This document shows positions 34,241-43,146 of a stretch of DNA of 64,000 nt, piece by piece. The number at the start of each line of letters is the position of its first letter. The first letter of the stretch is position 1. The stretch covers positions 1 to 64,000 of the forward strand of contig CAJTDB010000015.1 in assembly GCA_910574965.1 (NCBI GenBank), in the 5' to 3' direction. A model generated the notes under the pieces. It had not been told where the DNA came from and made no database searches. It saw nothing but the letters and a program-made list of their open reading frames with translations. Source of the DNA: Lachnospiraceae bacterium. Lineage in GTDB: Bacteria > Bacillota > Clostridia > Lachnospirales > Lachnospiraceae. Position numbers and translations under genes: made by a program.

Positions 34241-36451
34241 TTATTCGATGCCCCGTTTAAAATGTCCTCTCGTGAAATGATCTTCTGGTTTTTTTCGTTC
34301 TAGGAACGCCTTCAGTACCGTCTGTACTTCCCTCCGACTCTCTGTCGTGAACAGAATCCGGTAAGCCCCCGCGCCAAGCTTCAGCAGCTCTTCCGTCTGA
34401 TCCAGCAAATACAGCGGCTGGCTGTTATAGATTACATTATAGCAGTCCCTGCAGCAGTTCCTGACCGGAAATTCCACTTGATACCGGTCTTTCAGCGTCC
34501 AAAGCTCCGTCTGATGCCGGCACCTGTCCAGCGTCCGGTGCAGACAGCCTGCCGTTATCATCATGGGATACCTCCCATAAATAATCTGAATATGGTCCGG
34601 CGTGGAGAGCGCGCGAAGTTCCCGGCTGTTCAGTTCTAAAGGGCTGGTCATATACCGCACTCCTCTCTCCTGCCAGAACCTTATGCTCCGGCTGTTCAGC
34701 GTATAGACATTGTGGTCCAGAATCTGTTCCCCTTTCCAGCCTGCGTCCAGAAGGAACATATGTTCTTCCAGGTTTCGGATCACAAACCCGTCCGCAGGAA
34801 GCGCCGTCCAAAAGTCTTTGTTCTTCTCGTACCGCGCAGCCGTTCTTTTTCGGAAAACTGCAGGCAGCATGACCCAGGCATCCAGCCGCTTTTCCCTGAT
34901 CCTGCAAAGCTGCTTTGGCAGATCCGCTTCCATCTGCTCTGCATCCACATAGACCGTCTGAAGCGAAAATCCATCTCCGCAGTCCTTAAGCTGCTCTGCC
35001 ATGGACAGCACTGCATCTAACTGTTCTTCTGTCTCCACAGAAATATGAAGTTCTGGCCTGTCCTTTTTGGAACGCACCTTCTCTTTTCCCCGGACTTCCG
35101 TCTCACTCTTCAGCACAGGTGCCGAACGGCAATATGCGAACATCAGTTCTTTTTCCAGTTTCTCACATGCGTCCCTTCGAAGCTGGTTCAGCGCCTGCAC
35201 CGGCACAAACAGCGGACCTTTTGCCTGAATCTGAAGCTCTTTCCACTGAAAGGGCGTATTTCCGGTTTTCTGAAGCTGTCTGTAAAGCTGCTCTTCCTCC
35301 ATGGGACGGTTCTTTGGAACCTGCGGACATTCTCCGTATACACTCAGACACGCCCGTCCCCCGTCAGCCGAAAGCTCCAGTCTCATCGGCTGCCCCGCCT
35401 CCGCGTACAGAACCCCTGTGACCGGAATCTTCCTCTCTGTCTCCACATATTCCTGTTTCAGCGCTGCAATTCGCTGTTCGTATGCTCCCTTTTCCTGGTC
35501 TGCCGGCTTTTTCCCCGAAAGCGCCATCAGTTCTTTTCCGTTGTGTTTCTCATAATATCCCCTGGAAAATCCGTCCCGGTTAAAAAGAAGCAGCAGTTCT
35601 TTTCTGTCCTCTTCTGACACATGATAGTCTTTCTCGCCAAAGTTCAGATAACGATCTACATATTTCCGGTAAATGCGCACCACACCTGCGGTATACTCCG
35701 GACGTTTCATCCGCCCTTCAATCTTCAGGGAACTGACGCCTGCCTGAGCAATCTCAGGAATCAGATCAAGTGCACACAAATCCTTAGGACTAAGCAGCGG
35801 CTGTCCGCCTTTGGGTGAAAGACGCTTACCGTCGGCAAACGCTTCATAGGAGAGGCGGCATGGCTGAGCACACCGCCCCCGGTTGCCGCTCCTGCCGCCT
35901 AGGATACTGCTGAACAGACACTGGCCAGAGTAGCAGTAGCAGAGCGCTCCATGCACAAAACATTCAATCTCCGCTTTGGACGTCTGATGAATCTCTCTGA
36001 TCTCCTCTAAGGACAGCTCCCGCGGGAGCACCACCCGCCGAACACCCAGACGCTCCAAAAGCTTCACACTTTTGCCCCCGTACAATGTCATCTGTGTGCT
36101 GGCATGAATCGGAAGCTCCGGAAACCATTCCCGGACCGCCTGCAGCACACCCAGATCCTGCACAATCACCGCATCCAGCCCATGCTCATAACACGGAAGA
36201 AGATACGCATACAGCTCCCGCTTAAGTTCCGGCTCTTTCAGAAGTGTGTTGACGGTCAAATACAACCGGACACCATATAAATGCGCATAGTCGATGGCTT
36301 CAAGAAGCGCATCCCCTTTTGGATTATCTGCATAAGCGCGGGCGCCAAAACGGCTTCCGCCCATATAAACCGCATCCGCGCCTGCAGATACTGCCGCTTT
36401 TAAGCTTTCCACGGAACCTGCCGGAGCCAGTAGTTCCAGTTTTTTCTCCAT
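34241..36451 (-). CDS. U32-family peptidase / RNA hydroxylation protein with DUF3656
   Basis: A 736-residue U32-family protein. The N-terminal half has LELLAPAGSVESLKAAV, ADAVYMGGSRFGARA, and the FVHGALCYCYSGQCLFSS segment near 165. The following cysteines (GRCAQPCRLSYE) belong to the set that in E. coli RlhA and TrhP takes part in prephenate-dependent RNA hydroxylation. The C-terminal part (from about 380) is the DUF3656 extension, with further cysteines near NCCRDCYNVIYN. Protease activity has been claimed for some family members; an RNA-modification role seems more likely here but is inferred. AAGGACAGAGAT precedes the ATG. Confidence 0.87.
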   Translation of the reverse strand: MEKKLELLAPAGSVESLKAAVSAGADAVYMGGSRFGARAYADNPKGDALLEAIDYAHLYGVRLYLTVNTLLKEPELKRELYAYLLPCYEHGLDAVIVQDLGVLQAVREWFPELPIHASTQMTLYGGKSVKLLERLGVRRVVLPRELSLEEIREIHQTSKAEIECFVHGALCYCYSGQCLFSSILGGRSGNRGRCAQPCRLSYEAFADGKRLSPKGGQPLLSPKDLCALDLIPEIAQAGVSSLKIEGRMKRPEYTAGVVRIYRKYVDRYLNFGEKDYHVSEEDRKELLLLFNRDGFSRGYYEKHNGKELMALSGKKPADQEKGAYEQRIAALKQEYVETERKIPVTGVLYAEAGQPMRLELSADGGRACLSVYGECPQVPKNRPMEEEQLYRQLQKTGNTPFQWKELQIQAKGPLFVPVQALNQLRRDACEKLEKELMFAYCRSAPVLKSETEVRGKEKVRSKKDRPELHISVETEEQLDAVLSMAEQLKDCGDGFSLQTVYVDAEQMEADLPKQLCRIREKRLDAWVMLPAVFRKRTAARYEKNKDFWTALPADGFVIRNLEEHMFLLDAGWKGEQILDHNVYTLNSRSIRFWQERGVRYMTSPLELNSRELRALSTPDHIQIIYGRYPMMITAGCLHRTLDRCRHQTELWTLKDRYQVEFPVRNCCRDCYNVIYNSQPLYLLDQTEELLKLGAGAYRILFTTESRREVQTVLKAFLERKKPEDHFTRGHFKRGIE

Positions 36452-36489
36452 ATCTCTGTCCTTATCTTTCTATATACTACACAGGGCCG

Positions 36490-36543
36490 TGCGGGATTCT
36501 GCCCGGAACCAGAACGTCAGTTCTTTTCCGGGACAAATCCGCA
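36490..36543 (-). repeat. Long hairpin upstream of the U32 gene, possible relative of the dispersed element
   Basis: TGCGGGATT pairs with AATCCGCA (one bulged G), CCCGGAA with TTCCGGG, and GAAC with GTTC near the loop. The minus strand begins TGATGCGGA, similar to the tail of the dispersed elements, but the overall layout is inverted and shorter. It may be an independent attenuator or mRNA hairpin between zapA and the U32 gene. Confidence 0.5.
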
Positions 36544-36626
36544 TCAGCCCCTCGGTGTCGCATTGGTATCTTTTGTATCCTTTTGTCTGTCTTTGTCTAT
36601 AGTATCGATAAGTGCGTGTCTGTGAT

Positions 36627-37055
36627 TTAGAGTCTTTGCTCCGGTTTGTACAGACGACGTCCGTAAGCCGCCTTTGCCACCCGGTTCCTGCTTTTTTGCT
36701 CCTGCAAAAGCCGGGCCTGCAGCTCCTCAATCTGTTTGACAAGCCTGTCCTTTTCCATCTTTGCATCGATCAGGTCATGTTTCAGACTGTAGATCTCTTT
36801 GTCCTTCTGCTCTGCCTGCTCTGCCAGTTCTTCCCTTGCATCATCCGCCTTAAAATAAAGATCTGCAAGGTTCATATTTTTCAGAATCTGCTTCTCATCC
36901 TGGGAAAGCAGATTGTAATTATCCGTCTGCTGAATCTGCTCTTCCATCTTGTTCAGATATGTCGCAACTCTCTGAAGATATTCCGTACTCTCATAGCCGC
37001 TGATCGTGTATACTTTACCGTTTACCAGCACTTCTGCTTTATTTTTCTTTGCCAT
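36627..37055 (-). CDS. zapA: Cell division protein ZapA
   Basis: FtsZ-ring-stabilising protein of 142 residues. The N-terminal ZapA globular domain has VLVNGKVYTISGYESTEYLQ, with a following helix (NLADLYFKADD) and a long C-terminal coiled coil (DKEIYSLKHDLIDAKMEKDR) typical of Firmicute ZapA. The tail is basic. GGGGGGAAC precedes the ATG. Placement between ruvB and the U32/SEDS/PBP genes is common in clostridia. Confidence 0.92.
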   Translation of the reverse strand: MAKKNKAEVLVNGKVYTISGYESTEYLQRVATYLNKMEEQIQQTDNYNLLSQDEKQILKNMNLADLYFKADDAREELAEQAEQKDKEIYSLKHDLIDAKMEKDRLVKQIEELQARLLQEQKSRNRVAKAAYGRRLYKPEQRL

Positions 37056-37135
37056 ATACTAAGTTCCCCCCACGCCGGCCGGACATGCAGTTTTCTCATG
37101 CACTGACTCATGCCTTCGTGAACATTATAACGAAC

Positions 37136-38137
37136 TTAGTCCGGGAACGCAATCCCCAAATGGGTATAAGATTCTTTCGTGGCCATTCGGCCGCGGGAAG
37201 TGCGGTTCAGAAAACCATTTTGAATTAAATAAGGCTCATACACATCCTCCAAAGTTCCCGCATCCTCTCCCAGTGCAGCGGCTAACGTATCGATGCCTAC
37301 GGGCCCGCCGGCGAATTTCTCAATGATGATCCTTAGTATCCGCCGGTCCAGCTGGTCCAGACCGTGCCGGTCCACCTCCAGTAGATCCAGTGCAAAAACC
37401 GCCACTTCGTTCGTAATCCGTCCGTCGTATTTCACCTGGGCAAAATCCCGCACGCGCTTTAGCAGCCGGTTGGCAAGCCTTGGAGTCCCGCGGGATCGCC
37501 TGGCCAGTTCTCTGGCTCCCGCCTCGTCAATCTCCACCTCCAGCACCTTTGCCGAACGCCGGATGATCGTCGTCAGCTCCTGTACCGTATAATATTCCAG
37601 ATGATGCACTACACCGAAACGGTCCCGCAGGGGTGCCGTCAGAAGCCCTGCCCTTGTCGTAGCGCCCACCAATGTAAACTTGGGCAAATCCAGTCGAATG
37701 CTTCTGGCCGATGCACCTTTGCCGATCATAATATCGATGGCATAGTCCTCCATAGCCGGATACAGAACTTCTTCCACCTGCCGGTTCAGCCGGTGGATCT
37801 CGTCTACAAACAGTACATCCCCTTCCTGCAGGTTGTTTAGAACGGCCGCGATCTCTCCCGGCTTCTCAATGGCAGGTCCGCTGGTTACTTTCATATGCGT
37901 TCCCATCTCATTGGCGATGATTCCCGCCAGTGTCGTCTTGCCAAGCCCCGGCGGTCCATAGAACAGCACATGGTCCAGAGCTTCCCCCCTGGACTTTGCC
38001 GCTTCGATATATATTTTCAGATTGCTTCTGGCCTTTTCCTGGCCGATATATTCTTTCAGAGTCTGAGGGCGCAGACTGCCCTCTATCCGGATGTCCTCTT
38101 CAGCCGCATCCGTCGTTATAATCCGCCGGTCACTCAT
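37136..38137 (-). CDS. ruvB: Holliday junction branch-migration helicase subunit RuvB
   Basis: AAA+ motor that drives branch migration of Holliday junctions with RuvA. The 333 residues contain Walker [12 protein letters not shown] near 61, Walker [12 protein letters not shown] near 110, sensor 1 [19 protein letters not shown] near 158, and the C-terminal winged helix ending [12 protein letters not shown]. The start codon follows AGAGG. It lies 24 bp after ruvA. Confidence 0.98.
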   Translation of the reverse strand: MSDRRIITTDAAEEDIRIEGSLRPQTLKEYIGQEKARSNLKIYIEAAKSRGEALDHVLFYGPPGLGKTTLAGIIANEMGTHMKVTSGPAIEKPGEIAAVLNNLQEGDVLFVDEIHRLNRQVEEVLYPAMEDYAIDIMIGKGASARSIRLDLPKFTLVGATTRAGLLTAPLRDRFGVVHHLEYYTVQELTTIIRRSAKVLEVEIDEAGARELARRSRGTPRLANRLLKRVRDFAQVKYDGRITNEVAVFALDLLEVDRHGLDQLDRRILRIIIEKFAGGPVGIDTLAAALGEDAGTLEDVYEPYLIQNGFLNRTSRGRMATKESYTHLGIAFPD

Positions 38138-38161
38138 ACAAAACCTCTATCCCGTCATGTT

Positions 38162-38779
38162 TTAAAATGCCATCCGCTTCAGGGCCTCTTTTAAGACCGC
38201 TTCCACATCCATACCATCTGCAGGACCTACCGAACGCACCACCTTCAGCGCTTCCGTGCTTCCATAGCCAAGGGCTACCAGCGCCTCCACGGCCTCCTGC
38301 ACCACCTGACTGCCGGCAGCCGCAGCCGCCTCCGGCGTGATGTGATCGGAAGCCAGCTTCTTCTCAAAAGCTTCCTCCAGATCCAGCTTGTCCTTCAGCT
38401 CCAATATGATCTTCTGGGCTGTCTTCGCCCCGATTCCCGGCGTTTTCGCAATCCGTTTCGCATCGTCCGCCAGAATGGCAAAGCGAAGATCATCCGCCCC
38501 TAAACAGGACAGAATGTTCAGTCCCGCCTTTGGCCCCACTCCGCTGACACCGGTGAGCATCCGAAACATCTGCAAATCGTCTTTCGTCAGAAAACCGAAC
38601 AGGACGGCCGCATCCTCCCGTATCTGCATGTAAGTATACAGTTTTACCCTTCGGCCCACCCCGCCCAATATGGACAAAAGCTGCCCCGGCACCAGCACCT
38701 CATAGCCGATCCCGTTCACATCCAGCACCACACTGCTTTCTGTCAGATCGGCAATCTCTCCTTTTAAAAACGCAATCAT
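38162..38779 (-). CDS. ruvA: Holliday junction DNA-binding subunit RuvA
   Basis: Tetrameric protein that holds four-way junctions for RuvB. The 205 residues show the N-terminal OB fold (MIAFLKGEIADLTESSVVLD), two helix-hairpin-helix motifs (LTGVSGVGPKAGLNILS and IAKTPGIGAKTAQKII), and the C-terminal RuvB-binding helices (VEALVALGYGSTEALKVV). The ATG at 38779 gives the standard MIAFLKG start, preceded by AAGGACAG. No ruvC is adjacent; RecU in this window supplies resolvase function. Confidence 0.97.
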   Translation of the reverse strand: MIAFLKGEIADLTESSVVLDVNGIGYEVLVPGQLLSILGGVGRRVKLYTYMQIREDAAVLFGFLTKDDLQMFRMLTGVSGVGPKAGLNILSCLGADDLRFAILADDAKRIAKTPGIGAKTAQKIILELKDKLDLEEAFEKKLASDHITPEAAAAAGSQVVQEAVEALVALGYGSTEALKVVRSVGPADGMDVEAVLKEALKRMAF

Positions 38780-38864
38780 ATGTATCTGTCCTTTTCCCGC
38801 ACACATCCATGAACTGTTTTTATCATATCATGTTCAGCAGAAAACTGCAACCATATGTTCGATT

Positions 38865-39188
38865 TTAATTTTCGGATACCTCTGCTGTCACCCGGTTAGG
38901 CATACAGACGATCACTTCACGCACACTGCTTATAGGAGCCGTATGTACGCAGATCTGATCCGGACAGTCTCCGTAAATCATAACTGCCTTTCCATCTGTA
39001 ATCTGAAGGCGGTTCGTCCCGTTGATTTCCACAGTCTGATCTTCCTGCAGGCTGTAGCGCCCGTACTCTTTGCCGTCCACCCGCACAACCACACTGGCCC
39101 CGCCGGACCGGGTTCCGTATAAAAAAGCACCGGACAGGCAGGCAAGCAGCAGAACCCCTGCTGCCAGCATCCAGTCATTTTTCTTCAT
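38865..39188 (-). CDS. NusG domain II-containing protein
   Basis: A 107-residue exported or membrane-anchored protein with an N-terminal hydrophobic span (residues 8-24) followed by a single NusG-II-like beta domain. The motif CPDQICVHTAPIS...IVCMPNRV is characteristic of these Firmicute proteins and contains two conserved cysteines. They are often encoded near Rnf, heptaprenyl synthase or cell-envelope genes; their function is not known. It is the first gene of the ruv operon here, with GGAGG ahead of the ATG and a strong promoter upstream. Confidence 0.85.
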   Translation of the reverse strand: MKKNDWMLAAGVLLLACLSGAFLYGTRSGGASVVVRVDGKEYGRYSLQEDQTVEINGTNRLQITDGKAVMIYGDCPDQICVHTAPISSVREVIVCMPNRVTAEVSEN

Positions 39189-39228
39189 TTGAGCCTCCTG
39201 GTCTGTTTTTACCTACGATTTAAAACAC

Positions 39229-39257
39229 ATTATACCATCAATCGCTTTTTAGAACAA
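39229..39257 (-). promoter_or_regulatory. Sigma-A type promoter of the NusG-II/ruvAB/zapA operon
   Basis: TTGTTC (39252-39257), 17 bp, then a perfect TATAAT (39229-39234) on the minus strand, with transcription expected to begin about 35 bp before the NusG-II start. The remaining part of the 185-bp gap up to the TSUP gene is AT-rich with no recognised signal. Confidence 0.75.
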
Positions 39258-39373
39258 CGCCCTCAAAGTTGTGCCATAATTTAGAAAAATGATTCATTCA
39301 GTTTGTGGAGTGACCATATTTTCAGAAAACCCATAAAAATACACATTGTAAAATCTACAGAAAAACGCCAACC

Positions 39374-40156
39374 TCAGTATTTATAAATATTATAAATATT
39401 AATCAATATCATCAGCACCATCAGTCCGATAAACAGCCGGTCTACTATTCGCTCTTCCATTCGTTTATTCGCTGCCCGTCCGCATACACCTCCCAGAATG
39501 CCGCCGCAAACCATCAGCACCAGAAGTTTTACCGGAAATTCCGGTATACTTCCTGTCGCCAAGGAGGAGAGAAGGCTTGCCGTCTGGGAAAAGAAGATGA
39601 TATACAAAGAGCTTTCCGCTGCCTCTTTTGTAGACATGGAAAAGAAGAAAAACAAAACGACGAGATTCACAGGTCCGCCGCCAATGCCGAGAAAGGAAGA
39701 AAGGATGCCAAGGGAGATTCCGATCAGGATACAGCCCGCCGGGGCTTTCACATGCCGGGTATGTATTCGGTCTTTGAACAAGGTATAAGCCAGCGTACCA
39801 GCCGTCACCAGCAGCAGGCAGAACGCCTGGACAGCCCCCACCCGGTTTCTGTCCGGACTTAAAGAGGCCACAAAGGAAAACAGCTCTTTTCCGGCCAAAC
39901 CGCCGAGAGCTGCTCCTGCGGCCATCGGAAATCGGACCTTTTTGTCTCCTTTGGCATTTCCGCCTGCCCTGCTCTTTAAAACCGCATAGGCAGTCATGGA
40001 CAAAACCGTACAGCCGGACAAGAAACTGATCGTTTCCACATCCAGTATTCCAAAAGCGTCCAGTACCGGTTTGATAATCACACCGCCGCCGATGCCGCAG
40101 ACAGCACCGACGGCAGAGGCCAGAAAACAGATAAGAAAAAAGATCATATAAACCAT
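39374..40156 (-). CDS. TSUP-family transporter (TauE/SafE-like)
   Basis: A 260-residue membrane protein of the TSUP family, which exports sulfite, sulfoacetate and other small organosulfur anions, or carries other acids. It has the internal duplication typical of the family, marked by CGIGGGVIIKPVLDAF near 21 and FLGIGGGPVNLVVLFF near 155, and about eight spans. It lies 3 bp after the zinc dehydrogenase gene at the distal end of the catabolic cluster. That suggests it removes an end product such as isethionate, sulfoacetate or sulfite. The transported ion is inferred from context. Confidence 0.85.
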   Translation of the reverse strand: MVYMIFFLICFLASAVGAVCGIGGGVIIKPVLDAFGILDVETISFLSGCTVLSMTAYAVLKSRAGGNAKGDKKVRFPMAAGAALGGLAGKELFSFVASLSPDRNRVGAVQAFCLLLVTAGTLAYTLFKDRIHTRHVKAPAGCILIGISLGILSSFLGIGGGPVNLVVLFFFFSMSTKEAAESSLYIIFFSQTASLLSSLATGSIPEFPVKLLVLMVCGGILGGVCGRAANKRMEERIVDRLFIGLMVLMILINIYNIYKY

Positions 40157-40159
40157 GTT

Positions 40160-41185
40160 CTATTTGTCCCGGATCCGGATCAGGACTTTCATATACCGGC
40201 CTGGATGATCAATCATATCCTGAAACGCAGCCGCTGCATTTTTCATATCGACAATATGAGAAATAAAACAGTCTGTATTTACTTTTCCCTCTGAGATCAG
40301 TCGGATAGATTCCGGAAAGCACTGACAGCTATTTCTGGAACCTGTGACCATCAGCTCTTTGCGCGTAATATTGGCCGTATCAAAATGGCTGTACGGCACA
40401 TGAGGCCAGCCGATCAAAACAATACGGCCGCATACGCTGATGTATTCATGAATGTGCTCCAGCACTGGTTTTGCACCAGAACACTCAAAGATCACATTCG
40501 GCATATCCCCATTCGTCAGACCGTACAGATAGGAAACAGCATCTTCCTTTACATTGTTGCATACATGGGTGAATCCCATTTCTTTCGCTTTATCCAGACG
40601 CTCGTCCACCGGATCAAAGAAAATCGGCACCGCTCCATAAGTCTTGACGATCATCCCGCAGATCAGTCCGATAGCGCCCGCACCGATAATCAGGCAATGA
40701 TCTCCTGCTTTCACTCCCGCCTGATGGGCCGCATGAATTCCGATCGTATAAGGTTCAATCATACACGCCTGTTCATCAGTCATCTGCTCCGGCACCTTAT
40801 ACATCTTGGAAACCGGCACACAAGCCCTCTCCACCATCAGACCATCGATGTGCACACCGTACGTCTTCAGATTTTTGCAGCAGTTATATTTTCCCTGGCG
40901 GCAGGCAAAGCATTCCCCGCATCCATGATAAGGCTCTACTACTACCCGATCGCCAGCCTTGATTCCTTTGTCATTTTCTCCGATGGAGAGCACTGTCCCT
41001 ACTGCTTCATGTCCGATAACCACCGGATAGACCGTATTGGCATTATTTCCCGAAAAAGAGTGAACATCAGTTCCGCATACTCCGCACATATGGATTTCCA
41101 CCACTGCATGGTCCGGCTTGTCTGTCACTTCCGGAAATTCTTTCATGTACATTTTAAATTTTTCTTCTACGAATAAACCTTTCAT
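40160..41185 (-). CDS. Zinc-dependent medium-chain alcohol dehydrogenase
   Basis: A 341-residue MDR-family dehydrogenase related to sorbitol and threonine dehydrogenases. Catalytic zinc ligands are in MCGVCGTDVH near 34 and GHEAVG near 58. The structural-zinc cysteines are in GCGECFACRQGKYNCC near 88. The NAD site is GAGAIGLICG near 168. Within the cluster it could reduce an aldehyde product (such as sulfoacetaldehyde) or oxidise the incoming polyol or sugar. Both remain hypotheses. AGAGGTG precedes the ATG; it follows the RpiB-like gene by 13 bp. Confidence 0.88.
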   Translation of the reverse strand: MKGLFVEEKFKMYMKEFPEVTDKPDHAVVEIHMCGVCGTDVHSFSGNNANTVYPVVIGHEAVGTVLSIGENDKGIKAGDRVVVEPYHGCGECFACRQGKYNCCKNLKTYGVHIDGLMVERACVPVSKMYKVPEQMTDEQACMIEPYTIGIHAAHQAGVKAGDHCLIIGAGAIGLICGMIVKTYGAVPIFFDPVDERLDKAKEMGFTHVCNNVKEDAVSYLYGLTNGDMPNVIFECSGAKPVLEHIHEYISVCGRIVLIGWPHVPYSHFDTANITRKELMVTGSRNSCQCFPESIRLISEGKVNTDCFISHIVDMKNAAAAFQDMIDHPGRYMKVLIRIRDK

Positions 41186-41198
41186 CTGTATGCACCTC

Positions 41199-41672
41199 TT
41201 ATCTGAATACTTTCTCTTCGTGATCTGCCATAACTTTCTTCTGTTCCGTCAGGAAATCTGCTCTCCACTGTGGAAAATCCTCCACAAATGCCGTTGAAAG
41301 GAACCGGTTCACAATATCTTTTGCCATAGTCTCTCCTATCAGAAAGGCCCCCATGCAAAGGATGTTGGCATCATTGATCTTCCGGCAGTATTCCGCCGCA
41401 TAGACGCTCTCTACCACTGCCGCATAGACTCCTTTGTTCTTATTGGCAGCAATGGCCATCCCCATGCCGGTGCCGCAGATCAGTATCCCCCTTTCCGCCT
41501 GCCCTGACTGAAGCATCTTCGCTGCAGCCGGACCGGTCAGCGTATGCGGTCTTGGCTGCTCCGGATCCACCGTTCCCACATCCGTCACCTCATAGCCCTG
41601 CTCTGTCAGCATGGCTTTTATCGATTCCTTTAAAGAATATCCAACCTTATCCGATCCGATTACGATTTTCAT
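41199..41672 (-). CDS. RpiB/LacA/LacB-family sugar isomerase
   Basis: A 157-residue aldose-ketose isomerase of the RpiB family. The phosphate and active-site loop ILICGTGMGMAIAANK near 62 and the CRKINDANILCMGAFLIG segment near 95 are conserved. The residues after VGTVDPEQPRPHTLTG differ from housekeeping RpiB, which has a YPD motif there, suggesting a different substrate. Related isomerases act on erythrose- or erythrulose-phosphates and, in transketolase-type sulfoglycolysis, on a sulfo-tetrose. AGGAGG lies ahead of the ATG. It sits between the dehydrogenase and a hairpin element. Confidence 0.88.
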   Translation of the reverse strand: MKIVIGSDKVGYSLKESIKAMLTEQGYEVTDVGTVDPEQPRPHTLTGPAAAKMLQSGQAERGILICGTGMGMAIAANKNKGVYAAVVESVYAAEYCRKINDANILCMGAFLIGETMAKDIVNRFLSTAFVEDFPQWRADFLTEQKKVMADHEEKVFR

Positions 41673-41692
41673 ATATTTTGCCTCCTATTTAA

Positions 41693-41807
41693 AGTTCCGC
41701 ATCTGCCCTGACAATGCCCTTATAGGAGAAGCATTTTCCGGCACTCCGTCCCTGAAAATCCTTCTGGGCATTTTCAGTGCAGATGCTGTTTGAAAGTTCC
41801 GCATCCA
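41693..41807 (-). repeat. Dispersed hairpin element with partial second unit
   Basis: A full unit (41693-41788) pairs GCATCTGC with GCAGATGC, AATGCC with GGCATT, and AGAAGCATTTTC with GAAAATCCTTCT. A partial tail follows (from 41795). The minus-strand CAGATGCGGAACT lies about 10 bp before the AGGAGG of the RpiB-like gene. It occupies almost all of the 150-bp gap. Confidence 0.78.
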
Positions 41808-41822
41808 CCCTTTTAGTGCACT

Positions 41823-43136
41823 TTATTTTGCCCCATTGGCCGCGTTCATAAACCGGCGGTGGAACTGTACTACCAGCGGATTGGAAGTAAATTCCATCAA
41901 AAGCGAAGGCGCCGCTGTAATTACCACACGGTCTGTCATATCTGCAAATTCCGGTTCCATCAAAAGCCGATCAATATACGGATAGTAGTTCTCGCCCTGC
42001 ATATTGCAGATAATCAGTCTCGTATCCGGAAGATTTGCCTGCTTCAGACAGCGTAGATTGTGCCGGATACCGTCCAGCCCGTCTGCCATGGGATCGCTTA
42101 AGAAACCGCGGTATTTTAAAACCTCCCGTGCTCTTGTATAAGCCGCAAAGAGGTCCCCGGACACTTCCTTTGCAGACAAATAGTCATTCTCTACCATATA
42201 TGTTCGAAGCTGTTCAATAAACAGCGGATCCCCCGTTTCCTCATACGCTTTCATGTAACCCGCCATCTGCATACTCTGAGAATGCCGGAACATAATAAAA
42301 CTGTTGATAAAATATGGCCGTGCCTGCAGCGCCATAGCCGTCTGATACGGCTCAAACATCAAAGTATAGTTCACCCGGTATCCATGTTCCTGCAGCATAA
42401 GTGCCAGATTATGCCCCCGGAAAAAGTCTTCCGGCTCTCCCTGGTTGTACCTTCTCGAAAGCCGTTTATCCCCCTCCATAAGTTCCTGTACATTTCCGGC
42501 ATGAACCGGTCCCGTATGCGGTACCTTGATCACTACACGATACTTGGAGAGCATCTCTTTAAAGCGTGCAGCTTCCTCTAAAATCTCTGTTTCACTGGAA
42601 TGAAACGGATCGTTCAGCTCCACACTGATATCGCAGCCCGGTCCTAAGATGCTGCCGATATCTCTCATCACCTCGTCCCGTGTCTTGTATTTCCCGCCCA
42701 CATTGGCCGAAGGATTATTGATAAACTGATTGTAGATAATCGCCGGATTACAGGTGAGATTTCCAATCAGATTTTTCATGCTCTCCACTTCGCAGGGATT
42801 GGCACAGTCCGCACTGAAAATCAGTTTGGTAGGCCGCTTTTTCCCGTTTTTATCATAAGCAATGTTCCGCTTCAAATCTGCGAGAACCGCCCCGTCCGGC
42901 TGCAGCTCATAAACTACCTGGAATCCTGCCGGAGTCTCCCCTTCCGGGGTATGAAATTCCCGGATCACATCCTGAAAACGCTCCGTAACTCCTAAAGCCT
43001 TTCCCCGTTTCAGAACCGCATCGTAAAGCTCCGTACTGATTTCATGGTCTTCAATCCGCTGAATCTCCTTTTCCTGACCGTCCATGACTTTAAGCTGACC
43101 TGTCAGACTTCTGACTGTGCATTTTAAACCTTCCAT
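41823..43136 (-). CDS. Divergent transaldolase-family protein
   Basis: A 437-residue protein whose central 250 residues read as a transaldolase/FSA-type barrel. LIFSADCANPCEVESMK corresponds to the first strand, NLTCNPAII near 128 to the TTNPSI loop, VVIKVPHTG near 207 carries the Schiff-base Lys, and VNYTLMFEPYQTAMALQA near 255 matches the NxTLxFS segment. An N-terminal extension of about 100 residues (with KCTVRSLTGQLKVMD) and a C-terminal tail are not shared with ordinary transaldolase. Retention of Lys argues for aldolase or transaldolase activity; the substrate is unknown. TAGGAGG precedes the ATG. Confidence 0.75.
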   Translation of the reverse strand: MEGLKCTVRSLTGQLKVMDGQEKEIQRIEDHEISTELYDAVLKRGKALGVTERFQDVIREFHTPEGETPAGFQVVYELQPDGAVLADLKRNIAYDKNGKKRPTKLIFSADCANPCEVESMKNLIGNLTCNPAIIYNQFINNPSANVGGKYKTRDEVMRDIGSILGPGCDISVELNDPFHSSETEILEEAARFKEMLSKYRVVIKVPHTGPVHAGNVQELMEGDKRLSRRYNQGEPEDFFRGHNLALMLQEHGYRVNYTLMFEPYQTAMALQARPYFINSFIMFRHSQSMQMAGYMKAYEETGDPLFIEQLRTYMVENDYLSAKEVSGDLFAAYTRAREVLKYRGFLSDPMADGLDGIRHNLRCLKQANLPDTRLIICNMQGENYYPYIDRLLMEPEFADMTDRVVITAAPSLLMEFTSNPLVVQFHRRFMNAANGAK

Positions 43137-43146
43137 CCTTAGCCTC

